Source of the DNA: Magicicada septendecula
Taxonomy: Eukaryota; Arthropoda; Insecta; Hemiptera; Cicadidae
Length of the DNA: 64,000 nucleotides
NCBI GenBank assembly: GCA_034769895.1
Contig: CM068372.1
Coordinates: forward strand, 434,995,458-435,059,457
Direction: 5' to 3'
This document shows positions 21,573-33,475 of this stretch, in pieces. Made by a program: the position numbers and the translations under genes. Position 1 is the stretch's first letter. Every line of letters begins with the position of its first letter. The notes under the pieces are model-generated. The model saw only the letters and a list, made by a program, of their open reading frames with translations, was not told where the DNA came from and did not search any database.

Positions 21573-23639
21573 GTATTATAAATAGTTATACATTTGTTTA
21601 TAGTAACAAGCATTTATTGTTATAATGAACAGCATTGTTGTTATTTGTAAACTTATCGGTTAAAACTGTTGGAGACTGTTTGGTGTCCCATGGAAGTCAT
21701 TTTTACATGCACTTTCAGTCCATACGATTTAGCCAGAACATGTACCAGTACCACATGGCGGGAAGTTTGAATTTGATGACGTCAGGAGGGCGAGTACCAT
21801 GTAACCATGGGTGGGGTAGAATGTGACTGGAGTAGGGATATCATGTGGCCATGGTGGGAGTACCATGTGACAGGCACCACGTGGGGGTACCACAGCACTG
21901 GTGCGAAGTGTAGTGATTGGTCAGCATGTTTAGTATATGTCACGTCATCATGTAGTAGGATCAGTAGTGATTGGTGTGTTGAATGGCAGTAGTCAGTGTG
22001 GCCAACATGTGATAAGGGAGAAGAAAATTCCCTCCAGAAGGGAAATAGGGTATAGAAGGATGTGCGATGGAAAATTTAGCATTGCCACTACCACCAGTGT
22101 GTCTACGTCATGGCGGGAACGTGTAACGGGACAAAATTTGGGGTAACAAAATTATGTAACAAGGTATTGTTTTAATGTAACAGCATAGCTGGTTCATAAT
22201 GTGGAAGTGCAGAGGGGGGAAAATCTGTCCTTATAAGGTAAGGAAATGCAGCCAATAGAATTCACGTCACCAGTGAATCATACAAACACCACGTGTTTCC
22301 AATGACACAGCGAGTTTCCTGTTGAAAAGGTGTGATGAACGAGAACGGAAATTTTCAGCCACAGGGTGGGACGTTGGTGGTAAACTGCTCTAAACCAGTT
22401 TCCAAGGCTCAATTAAAATGGAAATCACGCCAGCGAAGGCCCCAGTCTCCACCCGACTACGAAACGAGACACTATTATTGGCCGCTATTAGTTTTCTATT
22501 AGTGGCCGCTTCGGGCATGTACGGTAGGTCGAATCAGTTAAAGTAGGCCTACCCAAGTGTATTAGAAATTAATGAAGCAGTAAAAACTTTTAAAATAACA
22601 CCCCAGTCACTAGTTGTACACCATACGGGTCTCTCGTATTCTTTCAGTGCCCGTGGGCAGTTCCGGTAGGCCTACAAAAGTGTATAAAAGAATGTAATGG
22701 AACAGTGAACAACTTTTTGAAATACTAATTTAGCTGAAGTGGTTATGGTGTAAAAGTTGTGGAAGATTTATTTTGGTGTTTTTCATAAAAAGTAACTTTC
22801 AACGTAATGTGCAACCACTGGACTACCACGTGGGAGATAAGTAACTGATCAGTAACAAACTTAAATGGCCAGAATTCATTAAAACTTAATGTCATTTAAT
22901 ATATTTTAATTGTTCGACAAAATCTGTTAAATTAAAAACAACAAAAAAATGAGAGTTCAATAAAAAGGGGGGTAAATAGAGAGAAAGAGTGAGTGAGCGT
23001 GTGAGAGAAAAAGGGGGAAGGAGAAAGAGAAAGAGCAAAGTACTGATTTGCATACAACACTTTTTTATATTATATTTTTTTGTCTCAGAAATTTTGTTTT
23101 AATAACATTCACAACAGTAAAAAGAAATTAATATTATGTTTGATAAAACATTAAAATATAAGATTACCATGAACATGTGTTAGTTAATTAATATGCCATT
23201 ATACCTTAACCTAATTTCTGTATCTTGAGTTCATCTACACAACGCTGGAATTTTTAAATAAGGGAATTTTGTAGTAATTATTTATTTTGGGTAAGTGTAA
23301 TTGGTTTCCATATTTGCTCCTCAAAATATGGTGGCGGCCCTGTGGACTGTGTGAGAATTTTCTGTGTTAAGGTAAGGCGTAAATAGATCATAATAAGCGG
23401 GGGGTAAAGTTTTTCTTCTCTTGTTTATTTTTTTGTACAGTTACAATTTAAGATTTATGTTCCCTTAACAAGTCTATCCAGCGTGTCCATGGCCATCTTA
23501 TCCTCTGTTTATCTTGATTTAATAGGGCGATGTCGTGTGAGGCATAAATTGTATAACTTATGTATACGTGTGTATGAAAGAAAATAAAGAGGCCGGTTCC
23601 TGGTTTCTTCTTCTTGTCTTGTTTTTTCTACTTTCATAA
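21573..23639. other. Intronic DNA between exons B and C, first part
   Basis: No recognised element. 21740-22520 is less AT-rich than its surroundings and carries several CCACGTGG/CCATGG palindromes. 22418-22546 is a 42-codon ORF with a hydrophobic stretch. GTAGGCCTAC with AAGTGTAT is duplicated at about 22544 and 22667. Confidence 0.35.
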
Positions 23640-23705
23640 ATAAGGTTAACGTTCACGCACGCGTGCGCATGTGTGTGTGCGTGTGTGTGTGCATGTGTGT
23701 GTTAA
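23640..23705 (+). repeat. GT-rich microsatellite and flanking duplication
   Basis: A degenerate (GT)n tract near 23668-23702. The flanking phrase AAGGTTAAC.TTCAC occurs before it (23642) and again at 23773, with a matching CTTCTTGTCTTG upstream of each, so about 130 bp is duplicated. Confidence 0.6.
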
Positions 23706-24639
23706 GTAAAACACTGTGTCTTGACTGCTCTTCTTGTCTTTGTTGTCGCAGGTTTTTTCAGTGTTCAAAAGTAAGGTTAACCTTCACACAAATGATTAAT
23801 GAGTGTTGAGGAAAAAGAAATGTGTATATGGGCGTGTTGTCTGCCTGGGTAGAGATAAAATGTGTCGGTCGGGTAGCCTTTGCGAAAAAGCACCTTGATG
23901 TTTATGTGTGCACCTAGATTTTGTGTATTGTTGTAACCAAATGAAAACATTCATTCTCCTCACTCACAGTGCGAAACAGTATGTGTGAAATACAAACGAC
24001 ATCAATCATGTGTATAAGTATAATTAATTACACCATCAAAAATGATACAATAAATATACACAGTTATGTATTACATAATGCAATAAAACACACACACACA
24101 TGCATAAAGTACTTATAGAATTGTCAGATGGTTTTAACGTCAGCAGTGAATCTATAACAGATGTCAATGTACGGAATTAGATAGTTACAAATGAAGCCGC
24201 TGTAGAATGAATAAATAGAAACTCACTAGGTCTTACCTTATAGAAAAACAAATCTAAAACTTCATGTTCACATGATATTGAACGATGTAGTAAGTGTGGA
24301 ACCGAGCTAAGAAATACTGTCCACTCTGCTCCATTTCTCGAATACAAATGACCATATAGCAGATCACTTGATCACGTCCTCCTCCACTGCACCATAACAA
24401 GTGCTCAACAAGTTGGGTAAGTTCCAAACAATCTGCGAAAAAATCAGCGTATTTGTAGAAACAAGGTAGATTGAGATGCAAAATTAAAGTTTTACAAAGT
24501 TATGGGAGTCCCTGTACTATGTAAAGGGACCCACACTTTGGGTGTGAATTATGGGCAATAACGAAAAAAGATGGTAAAATACAGACCTCGGAAATGGCAT
24601 TCTCAAGAGTAGTTAAAAGGTGTTCTAAAATTGACATAT

Positions 24640-24780
24640 TCCAGACTGACCAAACAAGTCTGGAAATTCAAACCTATAGGACACAGGTGTGTGGGTAGAC
24701 CCAGGAACAGATGGCTGGAGGATTTTTAAGATGGAACAGGCAGCACCTTGCGTATGGCATGTTGTGAAGATGATGTAACA
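24640..24780 (+). pseudogene. LINE reverse-transcriptase tail fragment
   Basis: The frame from 24646 reads LTKQVWKFKPIG... then VGRPRNRWLEDF before a stop at 24727. The GRPR-x-RW-x-(E/D)D motif is a signature of the C-terminal tail of many insect LINE polyproteins. Only this tail survives; no RT active site is present. A comparable tail is at 53172-53240. Confidence 0.6.
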
Positions 24781-25282
24781 AGCATGTCAGTAAATCAGTG
24801 CTTTTTCTATGCTAACAGTTTATCTCATATTTTAACACGTCCCTGGTACAGATTGTTTCCAAGTTAAGGCTTTATAACTCGCACATGTTGTTAGTTGTTT
24901 CTTTTTTACCTTTGCACTAGTGTACTTATCCATGGTTTCTCCTTACTCCACAACATTACATAACCATAGTGGCAACAACAGTGGAGAATGGCCCACGTGT
25001 TTACCATGAGTCAGCTGACAGGCAACTCGCTTATTTTATCGTGTTGATAGCATTTCTATGCAGAACGTTGTTGTGACTGCCTTTGAATTTTTTTTTTGAA
25101 TTTAAAGCAGACGGTAAGTTCTAATATATTTTATTGAACAACACGTGGCTTGGTACTAAACATTTGGGATTTATTCCTTTTAAACATGAATTTTTTTTTT
25201 TTAATCGAGTTTACAGCATGTGTGCATACCGTCTTCCTTGCTTAAGGTCCAAATGTACCTTACACATTTATAAATACCTTAT

Positions 25283-25360
25283 AAATAATAATTATATTAT
25301 AATAATAATAATAATAATAATATAATATATATAATAATAATAATTATTATTATATAATAA
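25283..25360 (+). repeat. (TAA)n microsatellite inside an AT-rich inverted repeat
   Basis: An ATA/TAA array flanked by partly complementary copies of TTATAAATACCTTAT and AAGGTACCTTATAAATGTAC (25245-25280 and 25360-25400). Could be a slipped palindrome or a small MITE; no target duplication was identified. Confidence 0.6.
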
Positions 25361-25988
25361 TTTATAAATACCTTATGTATAAGGTACCTTATAAATGTAC
25401 CGTCATGCTTGCTATGACTCTCATTTATTGTATAATTTACATTAAACAAATTGACTCCTTAATTCTGCAACTGCCCTATAGAAGTCCCATTACAGCATGT
25501 AGATTCACAGTTGTTAACTCCATTCTTCTTCATAGCACTGTTCAGACTCAGACATCTGACCAAAATTTCTCTACCGTACCTAGAGAAATTTATTGAATAT
25601 TTTTAATTTCTTTACCTCAAGATGTATTTTCCTGTATTAGGAACATGTTTTTGGGGGAATCTTATTGTTCCCATCCTCAGCCTTCCTAATTTTGTATCTT
25701 GTGGAGTATTTGTGTTTTGGTTGGTTGTTGTTACGCTTTTGGTTTTTGGTATTTTATACTGATATTATTGTGTGTGATTGTTGTGTATATATTAACATTT
25801 TTAGTATTTTCGATGTCGAGTGCTTTGAAAATTGTGTCTTGTTTTGTATTGATTTGTGCATTAGTTTGTTTAGTTTTGTGTTTGAATATTTATAAATAGG
25901 CTATCACATCTTGAGGCAAAGAAATTATAAATATTAAATAAATTATGTATGCATCAAGAAATAGACTGTAGCAAAAAGTGTTTGAAAT

Positions 25989-26028
25989 GTGTGTGTGTGT
26001 GTGCGCGCGCGCGCGCGCGTGTGTGTGA
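25989..26028 (+). repeat. Alternating (GT)n(GC)n(GT)n tract
   Basis: About 40 bp of uninterrupted purine-pyrimidine alternation with a GCGCGC centre, a sequence type prone to Z-DNA. Confidence 0.85.
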
Positions 26029-26166
26029 CCAATTTAAACAGTTTCAGTAAATATTTAGTTTGTTAAAACAGCCGTAAATGGAGTATTTCATTGGGGAAAA
26101 TAATAATTTATTTTTTGTTTTAGGGTAGATATTTTATTTATATTTATTTTGTTACAGCATTTTCAG

Positions 26167-26235
26167 GACATCACTACAATTATAAAAGATGAAATTGTTT
26201 TAGAAGATGTGGAAAAAGAAAAGAATACACAAGAG
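26167..26235 (+). CDS. Candidate 69-bp exon C of a host gene (IKDE motif)
   Basis: Acceptor CATTTTCAG (ending 26166) and donor GAG|GTAAAG frame 23 phase-0 codons. The peptide begins DITTIIKDEIVLEDVEKEKN and ends TQE. I-K-D-E fits psi-K-x-E. Using this acceptor rather than TTACAG at 26157 gives the same D-start and phase as exons A and B; the alternative adds HFQ in frame. It follows B by 4.6 kb. The exon set is judged to belong to one transcript because of matching phase, start residue, composition and strand. No downstream exon was found in the window. Confidence 0.6.
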
Positions 26236-27876
26236 GTAAAGTTTTTTTTTTAATATACAATCAATCTTCCATCTACAAGTAGGTAAGATTCATGGTAGAT
26301 CAGTCTTCCATTGAAGGCTGTCACTTTATTAACAAAATATTTTTGAAGTTGAACATTTATAGTTGAAAATTAGATTCAGTCTTAACCTTTCCGGTGCTCT
26401 GGGTCAGTATACACACGAAATTTTTATGTCCGTATGGTGATCGATATGGTAAGTCACACGTCGTTTTAAATTGGTAAAGTGCTCAACGATTTAGTATGCC
26501 TATGGCGGTGACACATGGAACAAGCATTGTGCATACAAGGTCAACAAATTGTCTGTAGTTATGAGTCAGCTGTTGAAACAAAGACACAGTTCATTCAGTG
26601 TGTCTGGTGTCATGTAGAAGTTAAGATAATTCACAGATGAGTTTTTATAAATGCTGCTATTAAATGATGTGTATATTTGTTGTTGTGGCAAGTTCCTTTT
26701 AGTTACATCTGCAATTGACAGTTGAGTGTTGGTCAGGTTGTGTAATCTTTGCTGTTAGCGATAAATGTAATTGTTGTAGCGAGTTTATTTTTTATCTACA
26801 TTTGCTAATTGACAGTTGAGTGTTTTGAGATTCTGTAATCTTTGCAGTAAATGACATGTATAATTGTTATTGTGGCCCATTTTGTAAACGGTAGAGTGCT
26901 CCGCGTGTATATACACACACTGCTGCTGAAAATATGGCGCACAGGCAAAGTATAACCACTCACACATGTTGGCAGGAAAAAGGTTAAAACATTGAGACAC
27001 CTGAGATGTCTTGCATTGGTGCTGTCACCCAACAAGGTGAGTGCTAGTTGTTTGGGGTTGGTGATTCAGTTTCAGTTATTAGTTTATACAATAACATTGA
27101 ATTTCCTATACCAGTGAAACACTTGAATGTTGTCTTCTACACTTTTGTTCCTTGTGAGTAATGGGTAGGTTGATGATTGTTATCAACACTTAATATGAAT
27201 TCCTTGTGAATACATCAATAATTGAATGAACGAATCAAATTTTGTTTTTACTCAACCTTTTTTTAGTATTGGTCTTTCTGTCTGTTGAGGTATGTCTCAC
27301 GATTACTTTTCAATGCATCAAATGATTTTTATAAACCTTCGCCTGTGTGTCTGTAACTCTACCCTACAGAACCCTATTGTTTTTACACTGACCCTGCAAA
27401 ATGTAGGTGAGTGGCAAAAATGTGTGAGTGTGAAAATTTGGAAAAAATCACAAAAGTCCACTGGAATATTGAATTAAAGAGAACTTTATGTATTTAGCTT
27501 CATTTTCAAAAATCTTAAAATTTTGGGATGCCAGGGGCCAAAAGTAAGGGAAAATTCTGATAAAATTGCAAAAATTCAAAGGGATTATTGGGCATATGGC
27601 ATGTGGGATATCAAAAGGGAATATTAACTAAAATCTGAATGTAATTGTGAGCTTTAGTAATTTCAATATTTTGGAATACAAATTTGTAACACCACTCTAG
27701 AATGGAATCAGAAATTATTAAAATCTGGCCATGGTCAGACTGAAGAATATTTTAACACAAATTAGATGTTTAGAATTTTTAGCCTGTATTGTGTGCTTAC
27801 TATACAGTTGTTACATTTCTGAACAAAAAATATGGAATTTTTAATTAAGAAAGTTGTGTTAGTGGTTATAATCACT
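26236..27876. other. Unrecognised DNA downstream of exon C
   Basis: No domain or element was recognised. 26384-27040 has two related GTGCTC...ATACACAC phrases (26393 and 26896) suggesting an old repeat. A strong donor-like CAACAAG|GTGAGTG is at 27036, but no convincing coding exon accompanies it. Confidence 0.35.
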
Positions 27877-28385
27877 ATTGTCAGTCCATTGTTAAGGAGC
27901 AGGAAATGGACAGTAGTCGGTACAACTAATTGGAGGAATGAAGCGCATAGACAATACACAAGTTATGGACTTCACAAAATCAGTGGGAGCTCAGTATATT
28001 ATCTGAAATGAAGACAGATAAACCTGTTTGAAATGATTTGCTGTAAAATCCTTACATGTAGTGGCACTTCTCCTGTGTGTATAGTTTGCTACACTCACCA
28101 AAATGAGCTATCACACGACTAAAACCATAATGGCTGCCAGACAGTCAACTCTATGTGGGCCACTCTTTATATACAAAACAATCATAAAACCTGTTTAGAC
28201 ATGTGAGAGACAACTATGGGACATGCAACAACACTAATATGCTTCCTGAGCTGCAGAACTTGCTCACTATTTTGAACAAAGTACATTTATTACTGAATGA
28301 ACTTTTATATTACATCATTTTCGATTAGCAGAAAATCCCAATTACCCTATTTTTTCAAACAGAATTAACACTGTTGCATAGAAAA

Positions 28386-28440
28386 ATTATTCCGATTAGA
28401 GCTTTCAAGCTTCAAAGCTCATCGTCAGATCGGAAATAAC
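28386..28440 (-). ncRNA. Hammerhead ribozyme, well-formed, in the second PLE
   Basis: Minus strand: helix I TTCCGAT (28435-28429) pairs fully with ATCGGAA (28396-28390) and extends past a bulged U. Core CTGACGA is 28428-28422, then one extra U (28421). Stem II GAGCTT/AAGCTT is 28420-28415 with 28412-28407. GAAA is 28406-28403. Helix III is A-U and G-C with a 2-nt loop, and CTA (28399-28397) is the cleavage triplet. It is a type-I fold with minimal helix III. Its sequence differs from the 21.2 kb motif while the fold is kept, which supports a real ribozyme lineage. Confidence 0.78.
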
Positions 28441-28924
28441 AATAATAGGACTAGACTACTTCTTTATACCCCCACTTGCCCTACCACTAGCATACACTTT
28501 CATAAACAAGCTATAAGTTAAGTGTCCTTTCTGGCTATTATTAACTAGCGAGTTCAGTCAACCATGTCGGTACTTTTACATTTCTTTCTAGTACTAGTGA
28601 TAAACAATACTTTCACTGTGAACACTTAAGTTTCTTATTTGCCTCGAACGTTTCGGTGTGGTGTACACATTTCTAGTACATTCTGTGTGTTGTGTGTGTG
28701 TTATTTGTGTAGATTGTTTTCAATCTAACATTTTAAAACCTTTCTCATTCACTCTTTTAACTGCAAGTTCCTTTTCAGCACAGTTTCAGAATCAAATTTG
28801 CTAAACACCCTTTTAATCCCTTCCTATCACTGCGTATGGGAGCGGTCACTCACCCTTATTTCAAAAACATCTCATATATGCAATTTAATTTCTTTCTTAA
28901 TGTTCTCTATCTGCCCACTACCTT

Positions 28925-29275
28925 TTACTTCATGATTATATTATACAATATTCCTTCATTTTTAAATTTAGTTTTAGTATTCATTATATTTTCTAACCCT
29001 TTCTCTCTTTCTTTCAATATTTCTGACTCCTCTCTAAGCCTTCTTTTAACTGTGTTACTCACTACTTTCCAAATTTGATAGTCTTCTAAAGGATTAACAA
29101 ACTTATTGTTCTCTTCTATGAAATGTATTGCATATAACGAATTTGTTGTTCTGTTACCTTCTCCACGTTTGTGGTTAGATAACCTGCATTCGAATTTCCA
29201 TCCTGTCTCACCTAGGTACACTTTGTTGCATTATTTACATTTTGATTTATGAACTCCGCTTCTCTGTAAGATTGG
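28925..29275 (-). pseudogene. GIY-YIG domain fragment of the second PLE
   Basis: The minus-strand frame reads SGVHKSKCK, a stop, then CNKVYLGETGWKFECRLSNH. These are the PLE linker (GV-Y-like, paired cysteines) and the YIG-like half with the catalytic Arg position, followed by AIHFIEENNKF with the His/Glu region. The conserved first Tyr is His and the YIG is YLG. With an in-frame stop and no RT, this is a dead fragment. The remaining tail is lysine/glutamate-rich. Confidence 0.7.
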
Positions 29276-29759
29276 GATTTTTTTCTATGTTTAGTTCTTA
29301 TCTTATTAAATACTGTTTCACGTTTTTTAATTGCTATATCTACTCATATTTTTTAAAACATTGTATAATTTTTCTGTTATGTGATCCTATGTATGTCAGT
29401 GACCGACCATGCATAATTCTTTTGTTTTGGTTCATTTTTAGCTTTTTGCATGTTAATACTTTCCATAACTTTATCCACTATGTTGGTGTTACAGTTATTG
29501 TTCTTTACAATTCCCTTATCTTTTTTGTCTCCCTATTTTTTGTTTCTGTCTCTTTTAAGTACCTGTTATCTCTATAACAAAATGAATTGATTGCCGCCAT
29601 TTTATTTGTCGTACTTCATTTCAGATAATATACTGAGCTCCCACTGTTTTTGTAAAGTGTATAACTTGTGTATTGTCTAGGTACTTCATTCCTACAACTA
29701 GTTGTACTGACTACTGCCCATTTCCCTACTGCTTAACAATGGACTGACAATCTCTTTGT

Positions 29760-30302
29760 AGATGCCCAAGTTCCCCATATCTAAAAAGGTTTTGGTCTTC
29801 CATACTTTCTACCTTCATACTGAGGTGCTGAACTTTTAAGACTCTGTCTCTTATTCTTCCTCTTAATCATTTGTGTCGTCACAATCTGTTAGTGTGCACA
29901 CTTTATGATTCACCCAACCAGACACTGGCTCGGTGGCCTCAAACTGTGGAGCATAGACAAGGGCGTCCACTCTTTTCTGGTGTATCGTAACCGTTGTTGT
30001 AGTTCACTATCTCTGACACCATCAGTAAATATCTGTATCACCGATGTCATTCAAAAATTCTCTGGTGCTCTATGATAGGCCAGTCTAACTAGCAAGTCAA
30101 TACTTGCTTCAAACTTTTCTGCATAAGAGTTCTGGCTGTCAGGTGACACTTTCCGTAGTAGCTCTAAGGCAGATTCTTGAAAGCAAGAATAAGTGAAACT
30201 AATAATATGTGCTTGCGACATCAAATTGCCAAAGATATGTTGTCCAGTAGTGCTTCCATCAAATGTTGAGCCCTTGATATGAACTGGCATGACTGCAGTC
30301 AA
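29760..30302 (-). pseudogene. Ty3/gypsy gag relic
   Basis: The minus-strand ORF 30302-30051 has KGSTFDGST near its start and then LELLRKVSPDSQNSYAEKFE and LVRLAYHRAPENF, which are capsid segments of a common insect gypsy Gag family. Frameshifted continuation downstream gives GVRDSELQQRLRY and then VDALVYAPQFEA. A weak knuckle-like RYGELGHLQ lies at about 29765-29790 with its first Cys lost. A block between QHIFGN and ALELL is missing compared with the family. It is cut off by the PLE end at 29751. Confidence 0.65.
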
Positions 30303-30403
30303 AGTAACTCTCTCTATTATCTAATTTTCTGTATTTTTTTTGGACTTTACCTTTTTTGGTACAATCTGTTGAGCAATTTGATTTGAAACGCAGGGTTGAT
30401 TTT

Positions 30404-30660
30404 ATTTCCATGTTCCTTAAGGAAATGGAAGTGTGGTGATGGGAAAAAAAATCGTGTTCGAGATTATTGCAGATTCTGATTGTACTACACTCAAAACATG
30501 AAAAAAAGTCAATTTTTACTTCCATGTTCCTTAAGGAAATGGAAGTATGGTGATGGCAAAAAAAATCATGTTCGAGATTATTGCAAAATATGATTGTACT
30601 ACACTCAAAACATGAAAAAAAGTCATTTTTCGAAAAGTGTGTGTGTGTGTGTGTCTGTAG
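30404..30660 (+). repeat. Two tandem heads with (GT)n at the array start
   Basis: Palindromic heads at 30404-30432 and 30518-30546, each followed by the ~90 bp flank; the first flank is cut short by the second head. A short (GT)n at 30639-30655 precedes the core repeats. The sequence left of 30404 is unrelated, so this is the array's left edge. Confidence 0.85.
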
Positions 30661-31806
30661 ATTTTTTTCTATGGCAAACGATAACAGCCGCAAATTCAAA
30701 CAGAAACAAATAATTTTTTGCATACAGCTCTGAATTGTAGAGTACTCGCGACCTATTGTTTTTGGTGAAGATCGGTTGAATGAAAGGGGTAGTTTACCTG
30801 CAACAGTTTTTTTTTATCAAGGGTAATTTTGTTTGTTTGGCAAACGATAACAGCCGCAAATACAAACAGAATCAAATAATGTTTTGCATACTGCCCTGAA
30901 TTGTAGAGTTCTCAAGACCTATTGTTATTGGTGAAGATCGGTTAGTGGAATAGGGTAGTTTACCAGCAACGTTTTATGTTTTATCAAGGGTGTTTTCTAT
31001 GGCAAACGATAACAGCCGCAAATTCAAACAGAATCAAATAATTGTTTGCATACAAGCCTGAATTGTAGAGTACTCGCGACCTATTGTTTTTGGTGAAGAT
31101 CGGTTGAGGGAAAGGGGTAGTTTACCAGCAACGGTTTTTTTTTTCAAGGGTAATTTTTTTCCATAGTAAACGATAACAGCCGCAAATTCGAACAGAATCA
31201 AATGATGTTTTGCATACAGCTTTGTATTGTAGAGTTCTCAATACCTATTGGTGTTGGTGAAGACCGGTTAAGGGAAAGGGGTAGTTTACCAGCAACATTT
31301 TATGTTTTAACAAGGGTTATTTTTTATATGACGAACGATAACTTCCGTAAATTCAAACAGAATCAACTAGGTATTTGCATACCTTTTTGAACTAAAGAGA
31401 AGTCAAGGTCTGTTGATTTTGTTGAAGAGCGGTTAAGGGAAAGGGGTAGTTTACCTGCAACGTTTTATGTTTTAAGAAGGGTATTTTCTATGGCAAACGA
31501 TAACAGCCGCAAATTCAAACATAATCAAATACGTTTTTGCATACAGCCCTGATTTCTTGAGTACTAAAGACCTATTGCTTTGGTGAAGATCGTTTAAGGG
31601 AAAGGGGTAGTTTACCAGCGACGTTTTTTGTTTTATCAAGGGTATTTTGTATGGCAAACGATAACAGCCGCAAATTCAAACAAAATCATATAATATTTTG
31701 CATACATCCCTGAATTGCAGAGTTCTCAAGACCTATCATTTTTGGTGAAGATCGGTTAAGGGAAAGGGGTAGTTTACCTGCAACGGTTTTTTATCAAGGG
31801 TATTTT
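30661..31806 (+). repeat. Core repeat block 1
   Basis: About seven ~160-170 bp units, each with GGCAAACGATAACAGCCGCA, GGTGAAGATCGGTTAAGGG and GGGGTAGTTTACC. Units 30839 and 31001 are 162 bp apart. Confidence 0.9.
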
Positions 31807-31925
31807 ACTTCCATATTCCTTAAGGAATGGAAGTATGGTGATGGCAAAAAAAATCGTGTTCGAGATTATTGCAGATTCTGATTCTACTACACTCAAAACA
31901 TGAAAAAAAGTCGTTTTCCGAAAAG

Positions 31926-31964
<39 letters not shown>

Positions 31965-33475
31965 GTCTGTCTGTGTGTCTGTAGATTTTTTTCTATGGCA
32001 AACGATAACTGCCGCAAATTCAAACAGAATCAAACAATTTTTTGCATACAGCCCTGATTTGCAGAGTACTCATGACCTATTGTTTTTGGTGAAGATCGGT
32101 TTAGGGAAAGGGGTAGTTTACCTGCAACGGTTTTTTTTTAGCAAGGGTAATTTTGTTTGTTTGGCAAACGATAACAGCCGCAAATTCAAACAGAATCAAA
32201 TAATATTTCGCATACAGTCCTGAATTGTAGAGTTCTCAAGATCTGTTGATTTTGGTGAAGATCGGTTAAGGGAAAGGGGTAGTTTACCTGTAACGTTTTA
32301 TGTTTTAACAAGGGTATTTCCTATGGCAAACGATAACATCCGCAAATTCAAACAGAATCAAAAGATTATTTGCATACAGCCCTAAAATGTAGAGTTCTCA
32401 AGACCTATTGTTTTTGGTGAAGATCGGTTGAGGGAAAGGGGTAGTTTACCTGCAACGTTTTTTTAACAAGGGTATTTTCTATGGCAAACGATAACAGCCG
32501 CAAATTCAAACAGAATCAAATAATGTTTTGCATACAGCCCTGATTTGTAGTGTACTCAAGACCTATTGTTTTTGGTGAAGATCGGTTAAGGGGAAGGGGT
32601 AGTTTACCTGCAACGTTTTTTTATCAAGCGTATTTTCTATGGCAAACGATAACAGCCGCAAATTCAAACAGAATCAAATAATTTTTTGCAAACGTCCCTG
32701 AATTGTAAAGGTCTCAATGACTTTCGATTTTGGTGAAGATCGGTTAAGGGGAAGGGGTAGTTTACCTGCAACGTTTTACGTTTTAACAAGAGTAAAGTAC
32801 TTGAAAATTTATTTAAACTTTTTGAAACAAACGATAACAGCCGCAAATTCAAACAGAATCAAAAGATTATTTGCATACAGCCCTAAATTGTAGAGTACTC
32901 GCGACCTATTGTTTTTGGTGAAGATCGGTTGAGGGAAAGGGGTAGTTTACCTGCAACGGTTTTTTTTAATCAAGGGTAATTTTGTTTGTTTGGCAAACGA
33001 TAACAGCCGCAAATTCAAACAGAATCAAATAATGTTTCGCATACAGCCCTGAATAGTAGAGTTCTCAAGACCTTTTGTTTTTGGTGAAGATCGGTTAAGG
33101 GAAAGGGGTAGTTTACCTGCAACGTTTTTACGTATTAAAAGGGTATTTTCTATGGCAAACGATAAGAGCCGCAAATTCAAACAGAATCAAATACGTTTTT
33201 GCATACAGCCCTGATTTCTTGAGTACTAAAGACCTATTGTTTTTGGTGAAGATCGTTTAAGGGAAAGGGGTAGTTTACCCGCCACGTTTTTTGTTTTATC
33301 AAGGGTATTTTGTATGGCAAACGATAACAGCCGCAAATTCAAACAAAATCATATAATATTTTGCATACAGCCCTGAATTGTAGAGGTCTCGAGACCTATC
33401 GTTTTTGGTAAAGATCGGTTAAGGGAAAGGGGTAGTTTACCTGCAACGGTTTTTTATCAAGGGTATTTTACTTTT
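31807..33475 (+). repeat. Unit 2: head, (CTGT)n and core repeats
   Basis: Head palindrome 31807-31834, (CTGT)n 31925-31983, then about nine core repeats. There is no tail; the next head follows directly. Confidence 0.9.

Larger units (their letters stand above)
27877..29751 (-). mobile_element. Second Penelope-like element, decayed
   Basis: Minus-strand order: inverted end (29751-29614), linker, GIY-YIG remnant (about 29275-28925), 3' region with hammerhead (28440-28386), inverted end (28013-27877). The two ends are 137-138 bp inverted copies with moderate divergence. RT is absent, so the copy is 5'-truncated or internally deleted. It abuts a gypsy gag relic whose zinc-knuckle region stops at 29752, so the PLE likely inserted into that relic. 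Confidence 0.75.

Noticed and set aside
23300..23372. Exon ending TGTGTTAAG|GTAAGG
   Set aside because: All frames contain early stops and no clear acceptor precedes it; an untranslated exon cannot be excluded.
26970..27036. Additional host exon ending at the strong donor CAACAAG|GTGAGTG
   Set aside because: The open frame has no psi-K-x-E motif, wrong phase compared with exons A-C, and a weak acceptor; likely chance.
28836..29577. Plus-strand ORFs of 80 and 111 codons
   Set aside because: Antisense to the minus-strand GIY-YIG remnant; composition is that of reversed AT-rich sequence.
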